NCBI RefSeq assembly: GCF_009796285.1
Contig: NZ_CP047020.1
Span: 9,671,780-9,735,779, forward strand
Length of the DNA: 64,000 nucleotides
From: Streptomyces broussonetiae
GTDB lineage: Bacteria; Actinomycetota; Actinomycetes; Streptomycetales; Streptomycetaceae
Direction: 5' to 3'
Within the stretch, counting starts at the first letter, position 1; every line of letters begins with the position of its first letter. The notes under the pieces are model-generated. The model was not told the DNA's origin. It did no database searches and saw nothing but the letters and a program-made list of their open reading frames with translations. Shown here in pieces: positions 1-9,193 of this stretch. A program made the position numbers and the translations under genes.

Positions 1-168
1 TCGCTGTACTGCAACGGCGTGGACATCATCGCGATCCAGGAACTGCTCGGTCACGAATGGATCGCCACGACCATGGGCTACATCCACGTACTGCGTACGC
101 ATATCGAAGACTCCTGGGTGAAGGCCGCGAGCCGCTCAGCGGCCCGGCTCGGTGGGGTGAGGACATGA
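1..168 (+). CDS. Tyrosine recombinase/integrase, C-terminal end (5' end outside window)
   Basis: The visible 55 residues carry the last part of a tyrosine-recombinase catalytic domain. LLGHEWIATTMGYIHV supplies the box II histidine and the nucleophilic tyrosine (MGY), in the spacing usual for phage and integrative-element integrases. The rest of the protein lies upstream. Its stop codon overlaps the ATG of the next gene (ATGA), so it is translationally coupled to the XRE-type gene. This suggests a recombinase operon of an integrative or transposable element. Substrate sites cannot be seen here. Confidence 0.85.
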   Translation, partial: SLYCNGVDIIAIQELLGHEWIATTMGYIHVLRTHIEDSWVKAASRSAARLGGVRT

Positions 169-485
169 AGTGGGACCTGCGGATGGCCGCCGCGCGGCGG
201 GAGGTCTGGAAGGCCAGCGACATGCGGCGGCTCTTGGCCGAGCACGGTCTGGAGATCAGCGTCGGCAAAATGTCCGGGCTGTGGTCGGGGCAGCCGACCT
301 CCATCCGCCTCGATGACCTGGAAGTCATCTGCGCGGCCCTGGACTGCGGTCCGGAGGAACTGCTGCTGCGCGAGCCCAGAAAGATCACGACCGTCCCAGC
401 GGAGGCGCCTCAGGTTGACCAGGCCGTGGGCGGCCGGCCTGCGGTCAGGCCCGTGCGTCGATCCGGCCGCAGCGCGCCGCCATGA
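165..485 (+). CDS. XRE-family helix-turn-helix protein
   Basis: A 106-residue protein starting at the ATG that overlaps the integrase stop. Residues about 15-65 form a Cro/C1-type HTH (RRLLAEHGLEISVGKMSGLW followed by a DDLEVICAALDC segment, as in compact Xre proteins). The C-terminal 35 residues are Pro/Arg/Val rich and probably disordered. It overlaps the next gene by ATGA. Small XRE proteins inside recombinase operons usually regulate the element or assist the recombinase; that role is inferred from position. Confidence 0.8.
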   Translation: MKWDLRMAAARREVWKASDMRRLLAEHGLEISVGKMSGLWSGQPTSIRLDDLEVICAALDCGPEELLLREPRKITTVPAEAPQVDQAVGGRPAVRPVRRSGRSAPP

Positions 486-736
486 ATGAGCGGAAGAACC
501 TCTCGCCACTCCTGCGGGCGGCCCTGGACGGCGAGTTGGTGTGTGTCCGATGCAAGGTGCGGCCGCCGCGCACGCCGAAACACCGTTGTTGCTGGGAGTG
601 CGGCTGGCCGGCCGATCCCCCTCCGCCATGCAAGGGCTGCGGCGGGGAGTGCTGGATGTCCGGCTGGTGTCGCCGCTGCCACCCGCACCTCAACTCGCGC
701 AGCAGACCCCGCTCGTGCCGTGTCTGCTTCGCGTAG
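482..736 (+). CDS. Small cysteine-rich (zinc-ribbon-like) protein
   Basis: An 84-residue protein with at least five CxxC motifs (CVRC, CWEC, CKGC, CRRC, CRVC), enough for two or more zinc knuckles. No other domain is recognisable. It is coupled to the XRE gene by an ATGA overlap and followed six bases later by the next gene, which itself begins with zinc-knuckle motifs. The set of integrase, XRE, Cys-rich protein and large protein is therefore one transcription unit. A structural or DNA-contacting accessory role for the recombinase is an inference. Confidence 0.65.
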   Translation: MNERKNLSPLLRAALDGELVCVRCKVRPPRTPKHRCCWECGWPADPPPPCKGCGGECWMSGWCRRCHPHLNSRSRPRSCRVCFA

Positions 737-742
737 GGCCTC

Positions 743-2277
743 ATGGACGGCTTCACCTGCAAAGCCTGCCGCAGCTTCGCGAGAACGCATGCGGTCGGAC
801 GCTGCACGACCTGCGGGCGTACTGTCCCGCTGGCCGATGGCCATTGCCGGCTATGCCGCCACCAGGCCCGCATACTGACCGCGGGAACCCACGCGAACGG
901 CCCCTCGGCCGTGCACCTCGTCCCCAGCACAGGGCAGCAGTTGTTTCTCGCCGACACCTTGCGGCGCATCAGCCGGTTCAACCCGCCCGACCAGCACCGC
1001 CGCTACCACTGGCGATCCCCTGCCAGCGACGCCGGCTCGCAACACGGCGTGATGCCGCAAAGGCCGTCTTGGCCGGTGCAGCCGGAACTCTTCACGCTGC
1101 CCTGCGATAGCGTGCCGCTCAAGATTCTTCGCGACGACGATCCACGCCTGGCCTGGTACGCACATCTGGCCAGGGCCGTCGACCGGATCGGCGACGTGAA
1201 GGGCTGGACAAGCGGTGTCCACAGTAGCGTTGCCCTCACCCTGGAAGCCGTGGTCGCCATCCACGAGGCGGGCACCCCGTCTACTCGGCATCCCGGATCG
1301 CCCGGCTCGGCGACGGCGGTCACCGTAACGTGGCGCGCACACTCGAGCTCCTGCAGTTTCTCGGCCGCCTCACCGACGACCGCCCCGACCCGGCAGACCT
1401 CTGGCTCGCCGAGCATCTGGCAGGTCTGCCCGATCCGATCCGCACTGACGTCGCCGACTGGGTCGACGTCCCGCGGCGCGGGGACGCCCGCCACTTCCCC
1501 AAGTCCGAGCTGACATGGAAGAACTACCTCCTCCAAGCGCTGCCGATCCTGACAAGCTGGGCCCGCCAGCACACCACGCTGCGCGGGGTCACCCGAGACG
1601 AGATCATCACCGCGCTCCAACACCCCACACCCCGCGGCGGGGACGGGCACACCCGGCTGACGGCACTGCGCTCGCTCTTTGCCTTTCTCAAGGCCCGTCG
1701 TCGGATCTTCACCAATCCCACCCGTCGACTGAGCCGTGACCTGACACGCCGACCCCAGCCCCGCATCCCCACCCGGCTCCCCGAAGCGGCCTTCGCTGAA
1801 CTGGCTGCTCATGAACCCGACCCTGCCGAGTGGCTGATCCTCGTACTAACCGGCCATCAGGCCCTGACTGCGGCTCAGATCCGCGCGCTCACCCTGACCA
1901 ACGTGGACATACCCAACCGCGATTTCGACCTCGGCGGAGCACACCGCCCTCTCGACAACCTCACCCACGCCGCCATCGCCCGCTACCTGGACTACCGGCA
2001 CCGTAGATGGCCACGGACGGCCAATCCGCACCTGTTGATCACCCAGCAGACCGCGCACAACACCGAGCCCGTGAGTAGGGTTTGGCTCCGGTATGCCGTG
2101 CGTGACCGGCAAGCGACCCTCAGCAGACTGCGCCAGGACCGTATTCTCGACGAAGCCGAAGCCGTCGGGATCCCGGATCCACTCCACGTCGCCGCCATTT
2201 TCGGTCTCAACCCCGACACCGCTCAGCGCTACGTCGACGCCTTCTACGGCCGCACTGATTCCTCCGCTCCCGGATAG
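743..2277 (+). pseudogene. Recombinase-like protein with N-terminal zinc knuckles, split by a one-base frameshift
   Basis: Starts with ATG just after the Cys-rich gene. The first 180 codons read in one frame (zinc knuckles CKAC, CTTC, CRLC), then the reading shifts near 1278: continuing in the frame that begins GTCTACTCGGCA at 1279 gives a further 330 uninterrupted residues to the stop. One missing G in the run ACCCCG explains it, giving about 511 residues when repaired. The C-terminal half has the shape of a tyrosine recombinase core: LTGHQALTAAQIRALTL sits where box I normally has the catalytic Arg, and AQRYVDAF where the catalytic Tyr lies. The Arg and the box II His/Arg are absent, so it looks catalytically degenerate even if intact. 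Either a real pseudogene or a base-calling error. Confidence 0.7.
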
Positions 2278-2313
2278 CGCGCCGTTCACGAGTTAGCTCG
2301 TAGGCGGTTCACG

Positions 2314-2348
2314 AGATCCCGTCCGATCACTTCGATCGGGCGGGATCT
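2314..2348 (+). terminator. Rho-independent-type hairpin after the recombinase operon
   Basis: Two 15-base arms beginning AGATCCC and ending GGGATCT pair with a single G-T wobble around a 5-base loop, 37 bases after the last stop codon. There is a short T-rich tail. It can also serve the leftward LysR gene that ends downstream. Confidence 0.75.
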
Positions 2349-2451
2349 CTGTGTTTCCACGCCATGAAGGCCGCAGTCGCCCGGTAAGCAGCCAAGCTGT
2401 GAGACGCTACGCGATCATAGAGACCGCCGCAGAACCACCACAAGCAGCCGT

Positions 2452-3345
2452 TCAGCGCCGAGGCCCCGCGAAGGCTGTGGCGAGCTGGTCGAGCAGGGGC
2501 GCTGCCCAGGGGTGGGGGTCACGGCGTGGTGTGACCGTGTAGATGCCGCGGGTCGGGGGATCGACGAGGCCCACTGTGGTGACGTCGGTCCGCAGCGCGC
2601 ACGTCAGCACCCCGGGTATCAGCGCGATGGCGTGGCCGGTTGCGACCAGGGCCAGCTTGCCGGGCAGATCGGCCGCGGTGAGGTCGATGCGGGCACTGAC
2701 TCCGGCGCGGGCGGCGTGCTGGCGCAGGAGCGCCGCCGAGCCGTCGTTGTCCTCGACCCAGGTCTGGTCGGCCAGCATCTGCATGTGCACTGGGCCGCCC
2801 CCGGCCTGCGGATGGCCGACGGGCAGGACGACGATCATGTCGTCCAGCCCGAGGAACCGTCGATCGACCCGCGGGTCATTGGGGAGCCCTGGCGGTGCAT
2901 CGGTGACGACGGCCATGTCGAGATCGCCGGCGACCACACGGTTGTGCAGTTGTCCGCTCAGGCCGGGAAGCAGGCTCCATCGGATGGATCCGGCTTGCTT
3001 CAGCAGGTTCCGGATGGCCTCGGGGACGATCCCTGCGGCCAGCGAGGGTGTCGCACCGACCACCAACGGCCGGTCATATGCCCCGTCACGAACGTCTCGT
3101 GCGGCACGAACGGCGCGGTCGGCCTCGTTGAGCGTGGCCAGGGCGTGGCGCCGGAACACCTCGCCGGCAGGCGTCGGACGCACACCGCGCGCATGGCGTT
3201 CCATCAGAGGCACGCCGAGCTGCCGCTCAAGCCCGGCGATCTGCCGGGAGACGGCCGACTGCGTGTGATTGAGCTCCGCGGCCGCGGCCGACAGCGACCC
3301 GAGTCGGCACACGGTCACGAAGGTCCGCCACACCGTCAGTTCCAT
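2452..3345 (-). CDS. LysR-family transcriptional regulator
   Basis: A 297-residue protein, the usual LysR length. Residues 1-60 are the winged HTH (VWRTFVTVCRLGSLSAAAAE, then HTQSAVSRQIAGLE), and about 88-290 form the periplasmic-binding-like effector domain. The ATG at 3345 was chosen because it places the HTH at the N-terminus, as in the family; an upstream in-frame extension has no family similarity. It is divergent from the dehydrogenase gene, the classic arrangement in which a LysR protein activates the neighbouring gene and represses itself. The effector is unknown. Confidence 0.9.
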   Translation of the reverse strand: MELTVWRTFVTVCRLGSLSAAAAELNHTQSAVSRQIAGLERQLGVPLMERHARGVRPTPAGEVFRRHALATLNEADRAVRAARDVRDGAYDRPLVVGATPSLAAGIVPEAIRNLLKQAGSIRWSLLPGLSGQLHNRVVAGDLDMAVVTDAPPGLPNDPRVDRRFLGLDDMIVVLPVGHPQAGGGPVHMQMLADQTWVEDNDGSAALLRQHAARAGVSARIDLTAADLPGKLALVATGHAIALIPGVLTCALRTDVTTVGLVDPPTRGIYTVTPRRDPHPWAAPLLDQLATAFAGPRR

Positions 3346-3440
3346 GGAACCAGTATGACCAGCCAGTATGCGCATCCCGCAGGGCTGTCCTGCAAAATCT
3401 GCGCTTGTCGCAGCCATCGCCGTGCACCACTGTGGCGCGC
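3346..3440. promoter_or_regulatory. Divergent promoter region, LysR gene / dehydrogenase gene
   Basis: A 95-base intergenic stretch holding both start regions. CCAGTATGACCAGCCAGTAT at its left edge contains a direct repeat (CCAGTATG) and T-N11-A-like half sites expected of LysR operators. Assignment of exact boxes is inference. Confidence 0.5.
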
Positions 3441-4598
3441 ATGACCACACCGCACACGATCGCCGTCCTCGGCCTGGGGCGCATGGGCGGCGCGATCGCG
3501 ACACGACTGGCTGCTCAGGACTGGGACGTCGTCGGCTGGACACGCTCCGGGCGCACATCGGGCGCCGTCAAGATGACCAACGATCCGAACGAGGCAGTGG
3601 CGAAGGCTGACCTCGTGCTCCTGGCGTTGTTCGACGGTCCGGCCTGCCAGCAGGTCCTCGACGACGTCCGGGATTCGCTGCGACCGGATGCGATGGTGCT
3701 GAACACCAGCACCATCGCCCCCGCCGAAGCGTCTGAGCTGGCCCGGCAGATCGGCCCGTCCTACGTCCATGCGCCGGTGCTCGGCTCTGTGCCGGCTGCT
3801 GCCGCTGGTGCCCTGCAGATTCTCACCGCAGCTGGCCAAGACGCGCTTGATCGAGTCCGACCGGTTCTGGAAACGCTGGGCACCGTGCGGTGCGTCGACG
3901 ACGCCTCCACCCCCGCCGGGCTCAAGCTGATCGCCAACAACAGCCTCGCCGGTGCCGTCGTCGCGCTGCGTGACTCGCTTCGGCAAGCCGACGCCCTCGG
4001 CCTGTCCCGCGCCCAGGCGCTGGACGTCCTCGAACTCGGCCAACTCGGCGGGCTCGCGGCCCGCAAACGACCCTTCCTCGCTCGCCAGCCGGCCGCTGGC
4101 ACGGCCGACTTCACGATCGGTGCGCTGGCCAAGGACATGGCTCTGCTGGCCGCCGCGTCGAACACCCCCCTGCGCAGCGCAGCCAACCTGGCCGACACTC
4201 CTGCCGACCCTGAGGCCGACATCGCCGTTGCCGCCACGGTCCCCGCCGTGGAGGACGCCGTGCTCGAACCGCTCCGCGCCTACACCCGCGGACATGCCAC
4301 CGGCGACCCCGCCCACTTCCGCGACGCGTTCCTGCCCACCGCACACATCGAGGGAATCCGGGACGGGGCATTCGTGTCGTGGCCCCTGGACGAGTACTGC
4401 GCTCTCTTCCAGGGCCGGCCGGCCCCGGACGAACCGACCCGCTCCCGCCGCATCGACGCCATCGACGTCCACGGCACCGTCGCCACCGCAACCATGACGC
4501 TCTCGCACGGCGCGGACAGATTCACCGACATCTTCCTGCTGGTCCGCGCCCACGACACCTGGCGCATCGCCAACAAGGCTTATCACCGGCACTCCTGA
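3441..4598 (+). CDS. NAD(P)-dependent beta-hydroxyacid dehydrogenase fused to an NTF2/SnoaL-like domain
   Basis: A 385-residue two-domain protein. Residues 1-285 match the 3-hydroxyisobutyrate dehydrogenase family: Rossmann motif GLGRMGG at 11-17, substrate-binding STIAPAEA, and the catalytic Lys context GLKLIANN. Residues about 290-385 (PAHFRDAFLPTAHIEGIRDG to the end) look like a lumazine-binding/SnoaL NTF2-fold domain. The two domains normally occur as separate proteins. ATG at 3441 fits the family N-terminus. It is likely controlled by the divergent LysR protein. Substrate is unknown; a small hydroxyacid or an imine is possible. Confidence 0.85.
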   Translation: MTTPHTIAVLGLGRMGGAIATRLAAQDWDVVGWTRSGRTSGAVKMTNDPNEAVAKADLVLLALFDGPACQQVLDDVRDSLRPDAMVLNTSTIAPAEASELARQIGPSYVHAPVLGSVPAAAAGALQILTAAGQDALDRVRPVLETLGTVRCVDDASTPAGLKLIANNSLAGAVVALRDSLRQADALGLSRAQALDVLELGQLGGLAARKRPFLARQPAAGTADFTIGALAKDMALLAAASNTPLRSAANLADTPADPEADIAVAATVPAVEDAVLEPLRAYTRGHATGDPAHFRDAFLPTAHIEGIRDGAFVSWPLDEYCALFQGRPAPDEPTRSRRIDAIDVHGTVATATMTLSHGADRFTDIFLLVRAHDTWRIANKAYHRHS

Positions 4599-4817
4599 GA
4601 GGACGGAGATTCCGGAGAGACAGCCGTTGAGCTTCCTCAAGGCCGCCCTTGTGCAGATGCTGGCCTCGTACTGCGGCCTGTGCCCTCTCGCCTTGGTCCG
4701 TCCCACCACGAGTGGGAACACAACCGGAAGGCGAGGAAGCCTTGCCATCCAACGAGCCGTTTTTACCCTCCAGTTCGCGCTCAGAGCCCTTCGGAAATGC
4801 TGAACTCGTGGTCCCCT

Positions 4818-6395
4818 TCTCGGCATCAGCTCGAGCCCCAGCAAGTGGGCCAGGCTGAACACCGGGTAGCTCTGGCCCTGGGTGTCCGCGTGGATCGTGG
4901 TCGGCTGGATCTCGGACTCGTTCTTCAGCAGCCCCTCGATGATGTACACCGCCTCCCACACCCCGCAGGGGATGAAGTGGGTGAACAGCGAGATGTAGGT
5001 GTCGGCGACGTGGTGGTAGGCGATGCCGCCGGGCCGGCCGTAGCGGATCGAGGTCTCGGCGACCAGGTTGTTCGGGTAGGTGTCCATGTGGGTGCCGTCG
5101 GCTGCCACCGCCGTGCCGTCGCCCCAGGCCCGGGCCATGTCCAGCTGGCCGTGGGCGTTGACCACGTCGGTGATCGCCTGGTTCAGCTTGGCGATGGAGA
5201 AGTGCCGGTTCGCCGTGGCGGACAGCTCGTGCCCGCTCACGCCGTTGATGTGCAGGGCGGCCTCGTAGGGGCCCATGTCGGTGCCGTTGACGAACGTCGT
5301 GATGACGTACCGGCCGAAGGCGTCCTTCAGCTTGGGGCCGTGGCCGGAGGCCGGCCCGAAGCGTCGCCACCACTCGATCCAGTACGCGGTGCGGGCCAGC
5401 ACGCCGAGCAGGGACCGCTCGGGCAGGCGGGACTTGATGGTTTGCTCCAGCTTCACCGCGCTCGGGCGCCGCGCGTCCGCCTTGTACTTCTCCAGCGTGG
5501 GCACCCCGCTCTTCGGGTCGATGGACAGGCCCTCGTTCTCCGGGCAGCCGGAGTCCGCGGCGGCTGCGGCCTCGGTGAGCCGGTCCTGCAGCTGGGTGCG
5601 GAACGCGCTCGCGTAGAACGGCGTCTCGTCGCCGGGCTCTCGGAAGCCGACCTCGACCAGGTAGGCCGGCAGCCGCTCCTCCACCTCACGCCATCCCAGC
5701 AGCTGCTGACTCCAGTCGGCGTACTCCTCTGAGCCGGTGACCGCGATGTCGCCGCACCGCAGCTCCTCGGCGAGGTTGAAGAGCGCCATCGCCTCGAAGC
5801 GTCGGCGTACGTACGCGCCCGGCCGGGTGCGGTCCCGCACGATCTTCTGCCAGTTCTGGGTAGCGAAGCGGATGTCCACCACCCCGGTGTCCCGGCCCTC
5901 GTCGTCCTGGCCCCGCACCGGGACGTAGTCGCGGGAGTTGCGGAACCGCAGCAGGTGCTTGAAGGCGTCCAGCACCCGGCTGTCCTCCCTGGTCGCCACC
6001 AGCTCCAGGCTCTCCAGCAGGTTCAGCATCACCGAGCGGTCGGCCTTCAGGTGCCCGTGCATCAGCACCTCCCAGTTGTCGCCGTGGTGGGCGGAGACCT
6101 TCTCGATCTGGGAGTACTGGGCGTCGAACCCGCCGAAGCCGTCCACCGCCGAAGTCACGCTGAACAGCCCGTTGGACTGCACCATCAGCCCTTCGGCCAG
6201 CTTCAGGAACGCCGCCGCGACCTGCCGCTTCAGTCGCCGGTTCACCTCCGAGGCCCCGGCCGCCTCATCCAGGCCCTCCAGCGCGTCCAGGGTCTCCTTG
6301 GTCAGCGCTCCGGCCTTGGCCCGGGCGGTCTGCGTCGGCCCGTCGGTGTCCACCTGCCGCAGCAGGGTGCGGTAGTTGCCGATCAATCCCTCCAC
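4818..6395 (-). pseudogene. tnpA: Tn3-family transposase TnpA, internal fragment
   Basis: About 525 residues similar to the middle of Tn3-type transposases. Two catalytic aspartates are visible in context (VAADGTHMDT and TIHADTQGQS). Similarity stops abruptly after LLGLELMPR near 4818, so the catalytic Glu and C-terminal region are gone. The N-terminal third of the usual roughly 1000-residue protein is also missing. No inverted repeats or resolvase remain. The frame stays open well past the end of similarity, but that tail reads as unrelated sequence. It is a dead relic. Confidence 0.9.
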
Positions 6396-6409
6396 GATCG
6401 CACCCGGAG

Positions 6410-6565
6410 ATGCCCGAGCACAGCCTGGTGGTCCTCATCGGCCCGTCCGGCGCCGGGAAGTCCACGACCGCGCGCACCTGGCCCGCCTCACAGGTCCTGT
6501 CCCTGGACGCGCTGCGCGAGGGCGTCAGTGACGACTTCTCTGTCAAGTTCAGCGTGTCGAAGTGA
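6410..6565 (+). pseudogene. P-loop polynucleotide-kinase-like protein, N-terminal fragment
   Basis: Fifty-one residues from an ATG that begin MPEHSLVVLIGPSGAGKSTT, a Walker A motif at residues 11-19, followed by VLSLDALREGVSDD. This is the start of the AAA/Pnkp-type ATPase domain seen in actinobacterial polynucleotide kinases. After VSDD the sequence becomes unrelated and stops. It abuts the 5' edge of the Tn3 relic head to head, so a rearrangement associated with that element probably removed the rest. Confidence 0.6.
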
Positions 6566-6638
6566 ATCGCGGCCCACGGGTGGCTGCTACGAAATCCTGA
6601 CTTGGTTGACCTGGATTGCGAAGAGGGCGTGGAGGAGT

Positions 6639-6662
6639 GAGCCGGGCCGGACGGCCCGGCTC
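6639..6662 (-). terminator. Hairpin downstream of the CocE-type gene
   Basis: Perfect 10-base GC-rich arms (GAGCCGGGCC and its complement) around GGAC, 28 bases beyond the leftward gene's stop codon. Confidence 0.65.
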
Positions 6663-6690
6663 GCCGACCGTTCCCCGGAGGGCTGGCGAA

Positions 6691-8376
6691 TTACGCGAGC
6701 CCAGAGCTGCTGGGAAGTACCAATGCCGAGTCCGCGTGGAGCGTGATGCGCACCGGTGTGAAGGTGGTGGCGTCTACCGGCGACTCACCGGTGCCGGGAT
6801 TGCGGGCGTAGCGTGGGTGGGCGCCTGCGCTGATCTGCCAGCGCATGCGGTGGCCGACGGGGAAGCGGTGGGCGATGGAGCTCATCGGCACGGTGACCTG
6901 TGAGGGCGCCTGTCCAGCCGTTCGGAGTCGGCTGAACCCGTCACAGATGTTGACGGAGCGGCCTTGCGGGTCCACGTCGCACAGGCGGGTGAAGGCATCG
7001 GCGTGTCCGGTGTCCGTGGAGATGCTCAGCCGTGCGGAGACTGGGCCCAGGATGTCCATGGGCTCGGTCAGTGGTGGGCCGGTGAATGTCAGGACGTCGT
7101 CTCGGGCCTCCAGGGTGGCGTTGTTCCGGGGCCCGGCGGTGCGGGAGAGGAGTGGGCCGCCGAGGGAGGGGGTGGGGTCGGCCGGGTCGTAGCGGAACGC
7201 CGTCACGGGTGCGGAGTCCGTGGGGGCCTGCTGGGTGAGATGCCCGCCGGGGACGGGGTACCACGAGGTGGCAGCCGCGGCTGGCGGCCAGTCGTCGAGG
7301 TCCCGCCACGCGTTCTCGCCACCGACGTGCACGCGCACCGCGGTGGGACGCAGGCCGGAGGGATCGGCGTACAGGTGGGCGCGCAGCCACGCGAGGCTCT
7401 CGGCGAATACCTCGGGCCATCCTTGCTGCAGAGCGGAGGTGTGGGTCCAGGGACCGACGAGCAGGGCAGTCTCACATCCGGCCTGGCGTAGCCGGTCGTA
7501 CTGCTCGAAGGTCTGGTCGGCCAGTACGTCGTGCCATCCGGTGATCAGCGCCGTGGGCACGCGGAGCCGCTGCGCCGACTCCGCCAACGACGCGCCGTGC
7601 CAGTAGGCGTCCTTGGCGTCCGGGTGTGTCATCACGTCGTCCAACCAGGGCAGTTCGCTGCCGAAGGCTGACACGTACGCCCCACGCAGGGGTTGCGCGG
7701 TGGTGATGTCGCGCAGGCGGCGCTGCAGGCGCAGCGTCGCCTTGAGGAACGGTGCCATGCCCTGGTGCTGGTAGTTCATGCCCACGCCCACGGCGAGGGC
7801 GTTCTCCAGGCGAAGCGCACCGTCTGCGTGGAAGAAGGCGTAGGGATCGTGCAGCCCTACTTGCACCACCATTGCCTTCAGTTCTGGCGGTGGGTCCAAA
7901 GCGAGGGCCCATTGCACGTAGCCCAGGTAACTGGGGCCGACGGTCCCCAGTGTTCCGTTGAACCAGGGTTGCTCGCGCAGCCAGGCCACCGTGGCCTGGG
8001 CGTCGGCGGCCTCGTTGTGCCACAGATCGAACATGCCGCCGGAACCTCCGGTGCCGCGGCAGCTCTGCAGGATCACGTGGAAGCCCTGTTCGGCGAAGAG
8101 CAGGCCGTACTGGGGTGACCACGGCAGGCCTCGGCCATAGGGCGAGCGGACCAGGAGGGTGGGGAAGTCGCCCTGGGTGCGCGGGAAGTAGTGGTCAGTG
8201 ATCAACGGGCTGCCGTCGGCGGCCGGCACCGACAGTCCCGGCTCCCACCCGGCCTCGTGCCGTTTCGCCGGCAGACCTCGCCAGGTCGCCCTCATCATGC
8301 GGGAGGACAGCGGCGGTTTTCCGGCGGGTGGTATCCAGCCCGGTCTGGCTACGGCGTCGGGCGTGCGTGATGGCAT
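6691..8376 (-). CDS. CocE/NonD-family serine hydrolase (X-Pro dipeptidyl-peptidase type)
   Basis: A 561-residue protein, the normal CocE-family length. The alpha/beta-hydrolase core carries the nucleophile in VGPSYLGY (Ser149), an acid in TGWHDVLADQ and the histidine in VGPWTHTS. The C-terminal 200 residues are the jelly-roll domain of the X-Pro dipeptidyl-peptidase C-terminal type, ending in RITLHADSALVLPSS. An RBS (GGAGGG) lies seven bases before the ATG. There is no signal peptide, so it is cytoplasmic. It probably hydrolyses an ester or amide such as an acylated drug or dipeptide; substrate unknown. Expression is likely controlled by the divergent TetR protein. Confidence 0.9.
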   Translation of the reverse strand: MPSRTPDAVARPGWIPPAGKPPLSSRMMRATWRGLPAKRHEAGWEPGLSVPAADGSPLITDHYFPRTQGDFPTLLVRSPYGRGLPWSPQYGLLFAEQGFHVILQSCRGTGGSGGMFDLWHNEAADAQATVAWLREQPWFNGTLGTVGPSYLGYVQWALALDPPPELKAMVVQVGLHDPYAFFHADGALRLENALAVGVGMNYQHQGMAPFLKATLRLQRRLRDITTAQPLRGAYVSAFGSELPWLDDVMTHPDAKDAYWHGASLAESAQRLRVPTALITGWHDVLADQTFEQYDRLRQAGCETALLVGPWTHTSALQQGWPEVFAESLAWLRAHLYADPSGLRPTAVRVHVGGENAWRDLDDWPPAAAATSWYPVPGGHLTQQAPTDSAPVTAFRYDPADPTPSLGGPLLSRTAGPRNNATLEARDDVLTFTGPPLTEPMDILGPVSARLSISTDTGHADAFTRLCDVDPQGRSVNICDGFSRLRTAGQAPSQVTVPMSSIAHRFPVGHRMRWQISAGAHPRYARNPGTGESPVDATTFTPVRITLHADSALVLPSSSGLA

Positions 8377-8387
8377 CGTTTCCCTCC

Positions 8388-8416
8388 TCTATTCTCGTAC
8401 GATGTACGAGAATAGA
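8388..8416. promoter_or_regulatory. Palindromic operator between cocE-like and tetR genes
   Basis: Perfect inverted repeat with 13-base arms (TCTATTCTCGTAC, spacer GAT, then the exact complement). It lies 12 bases upstream of the CocE-type ATG and overlaps its likely promoter. Such long palindromes in divergent spacers are typical TetR-family operators. Confidence 0.85.
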
Positions 8417-8476
8417 GGATGCTTGGATGACCTTGGCAAGAGCCGCCTCAACAACCTGGGGAAGGAGTGCGAGGTC

Positions 8477-9193
8477 GTGTCCAGTGACGGAAAGTCCGGT
8501 GCCGAGAGCGTCGATCCCGAACAGCTCTGGCTGCGTCCCGCCGAGCCGCGCAGGGGCCGCAGGCCCTCCTTCAGCCGGGAGACGATCACCGCGGCGGCCG
8601 TCACTCTGGCGGACGCGGAAGGACTCGACGCGGTCACCATGCGGCGGGTGGCCGCCGAGGTCGGGGCGGGCGTCATGTCGCTCTACAGCTACGCCCCTGA
8701 CAAGGAGACGCTGCTGGAACTGATGGTCGACCACGTCAGCGGCGAACTCACGGTCACGAACCCACCCAGCGGCGACTGGCGTGCCGATCTGAAGACCGTG
8801 GCCCGACTGCAGCGCGACCACATGCTGCGCCACCCTTGGCTACCCGCCGCCTTGTCCACCCGTCGTGTTCCGGGCCCCAACACGCTGGCCTTCCTGGAAC
8901 ACGTGCTCGCCGTCCTGCGGCCCACCGGGCTGGACGGTGCAGCGAAACTAGAGGTCTTCGCCCAGATCACCGCATTCGTGGCCGGGCACGTTGCCCATGA
9001 GATGGCGCAGGCCGCAGTCTCACGATCACCGGACCGGGCCGCAGCCGAGGGCCGCTACCTCGCCGCTGTCGCCGCCGACGGCTGCCATCCGGAACTCGCC
9101 GAAGCCCTTGCCGCCCCCGGACGCCCCCTCACCCCCGACGCCACCTTCACCCGGTTCCTCAACCGCCTGATCGACGGCCTCGATACTGACTGA
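8477..9193 (+). CDS. TetR-family transcriptional regulator
   Basis: A 238-residue repressor. The HTH lies around residues 35-85 (SRETITAAAVTLADAEG, MRRVAAEVGAGVMSLYSY); the C-terminal ligand domain resembles the TetR_C type found in actinobacterial drug-type regulators. GTG at 8477 is preferred because GGGGAAGGAG precedes it by about nine bases. An ATG at 8402 lies inside the palindromic operator and would add 25 atypical residues. It probably represses both itself and the esterase until a ligand, perhaps the esterase substrate, is present. Confidence 0.9.
   Translation: MSSDGKSGAESVDPEQLWLRPAEPRRGRRPSFSRETITAAAVTLADAEGLDAVTMRRVAAEVGAGVMSLYSYAPDKETLLELMVDHVSGELTVTNPPSGDWRADLKTVARLQRDHMLRHPWLPAALSTRRVPGPNTLAFLEHVLAVLRPTGLDGAAKLEVFAQITAFVAGHVAHEMAQAAVSRSPDRAAAEGRYLAAVAADGCHPELAEALAAPGRPLTPDATFTRFLNRLIDGLDTD

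Noticed and set aside
4599..4817. Possible gene tail between the dehydrogenase and the Tn3 relic
   Set aside because: No frame matches the Tn3 transposase C-terminus or another family I know; probably inter-element debris.
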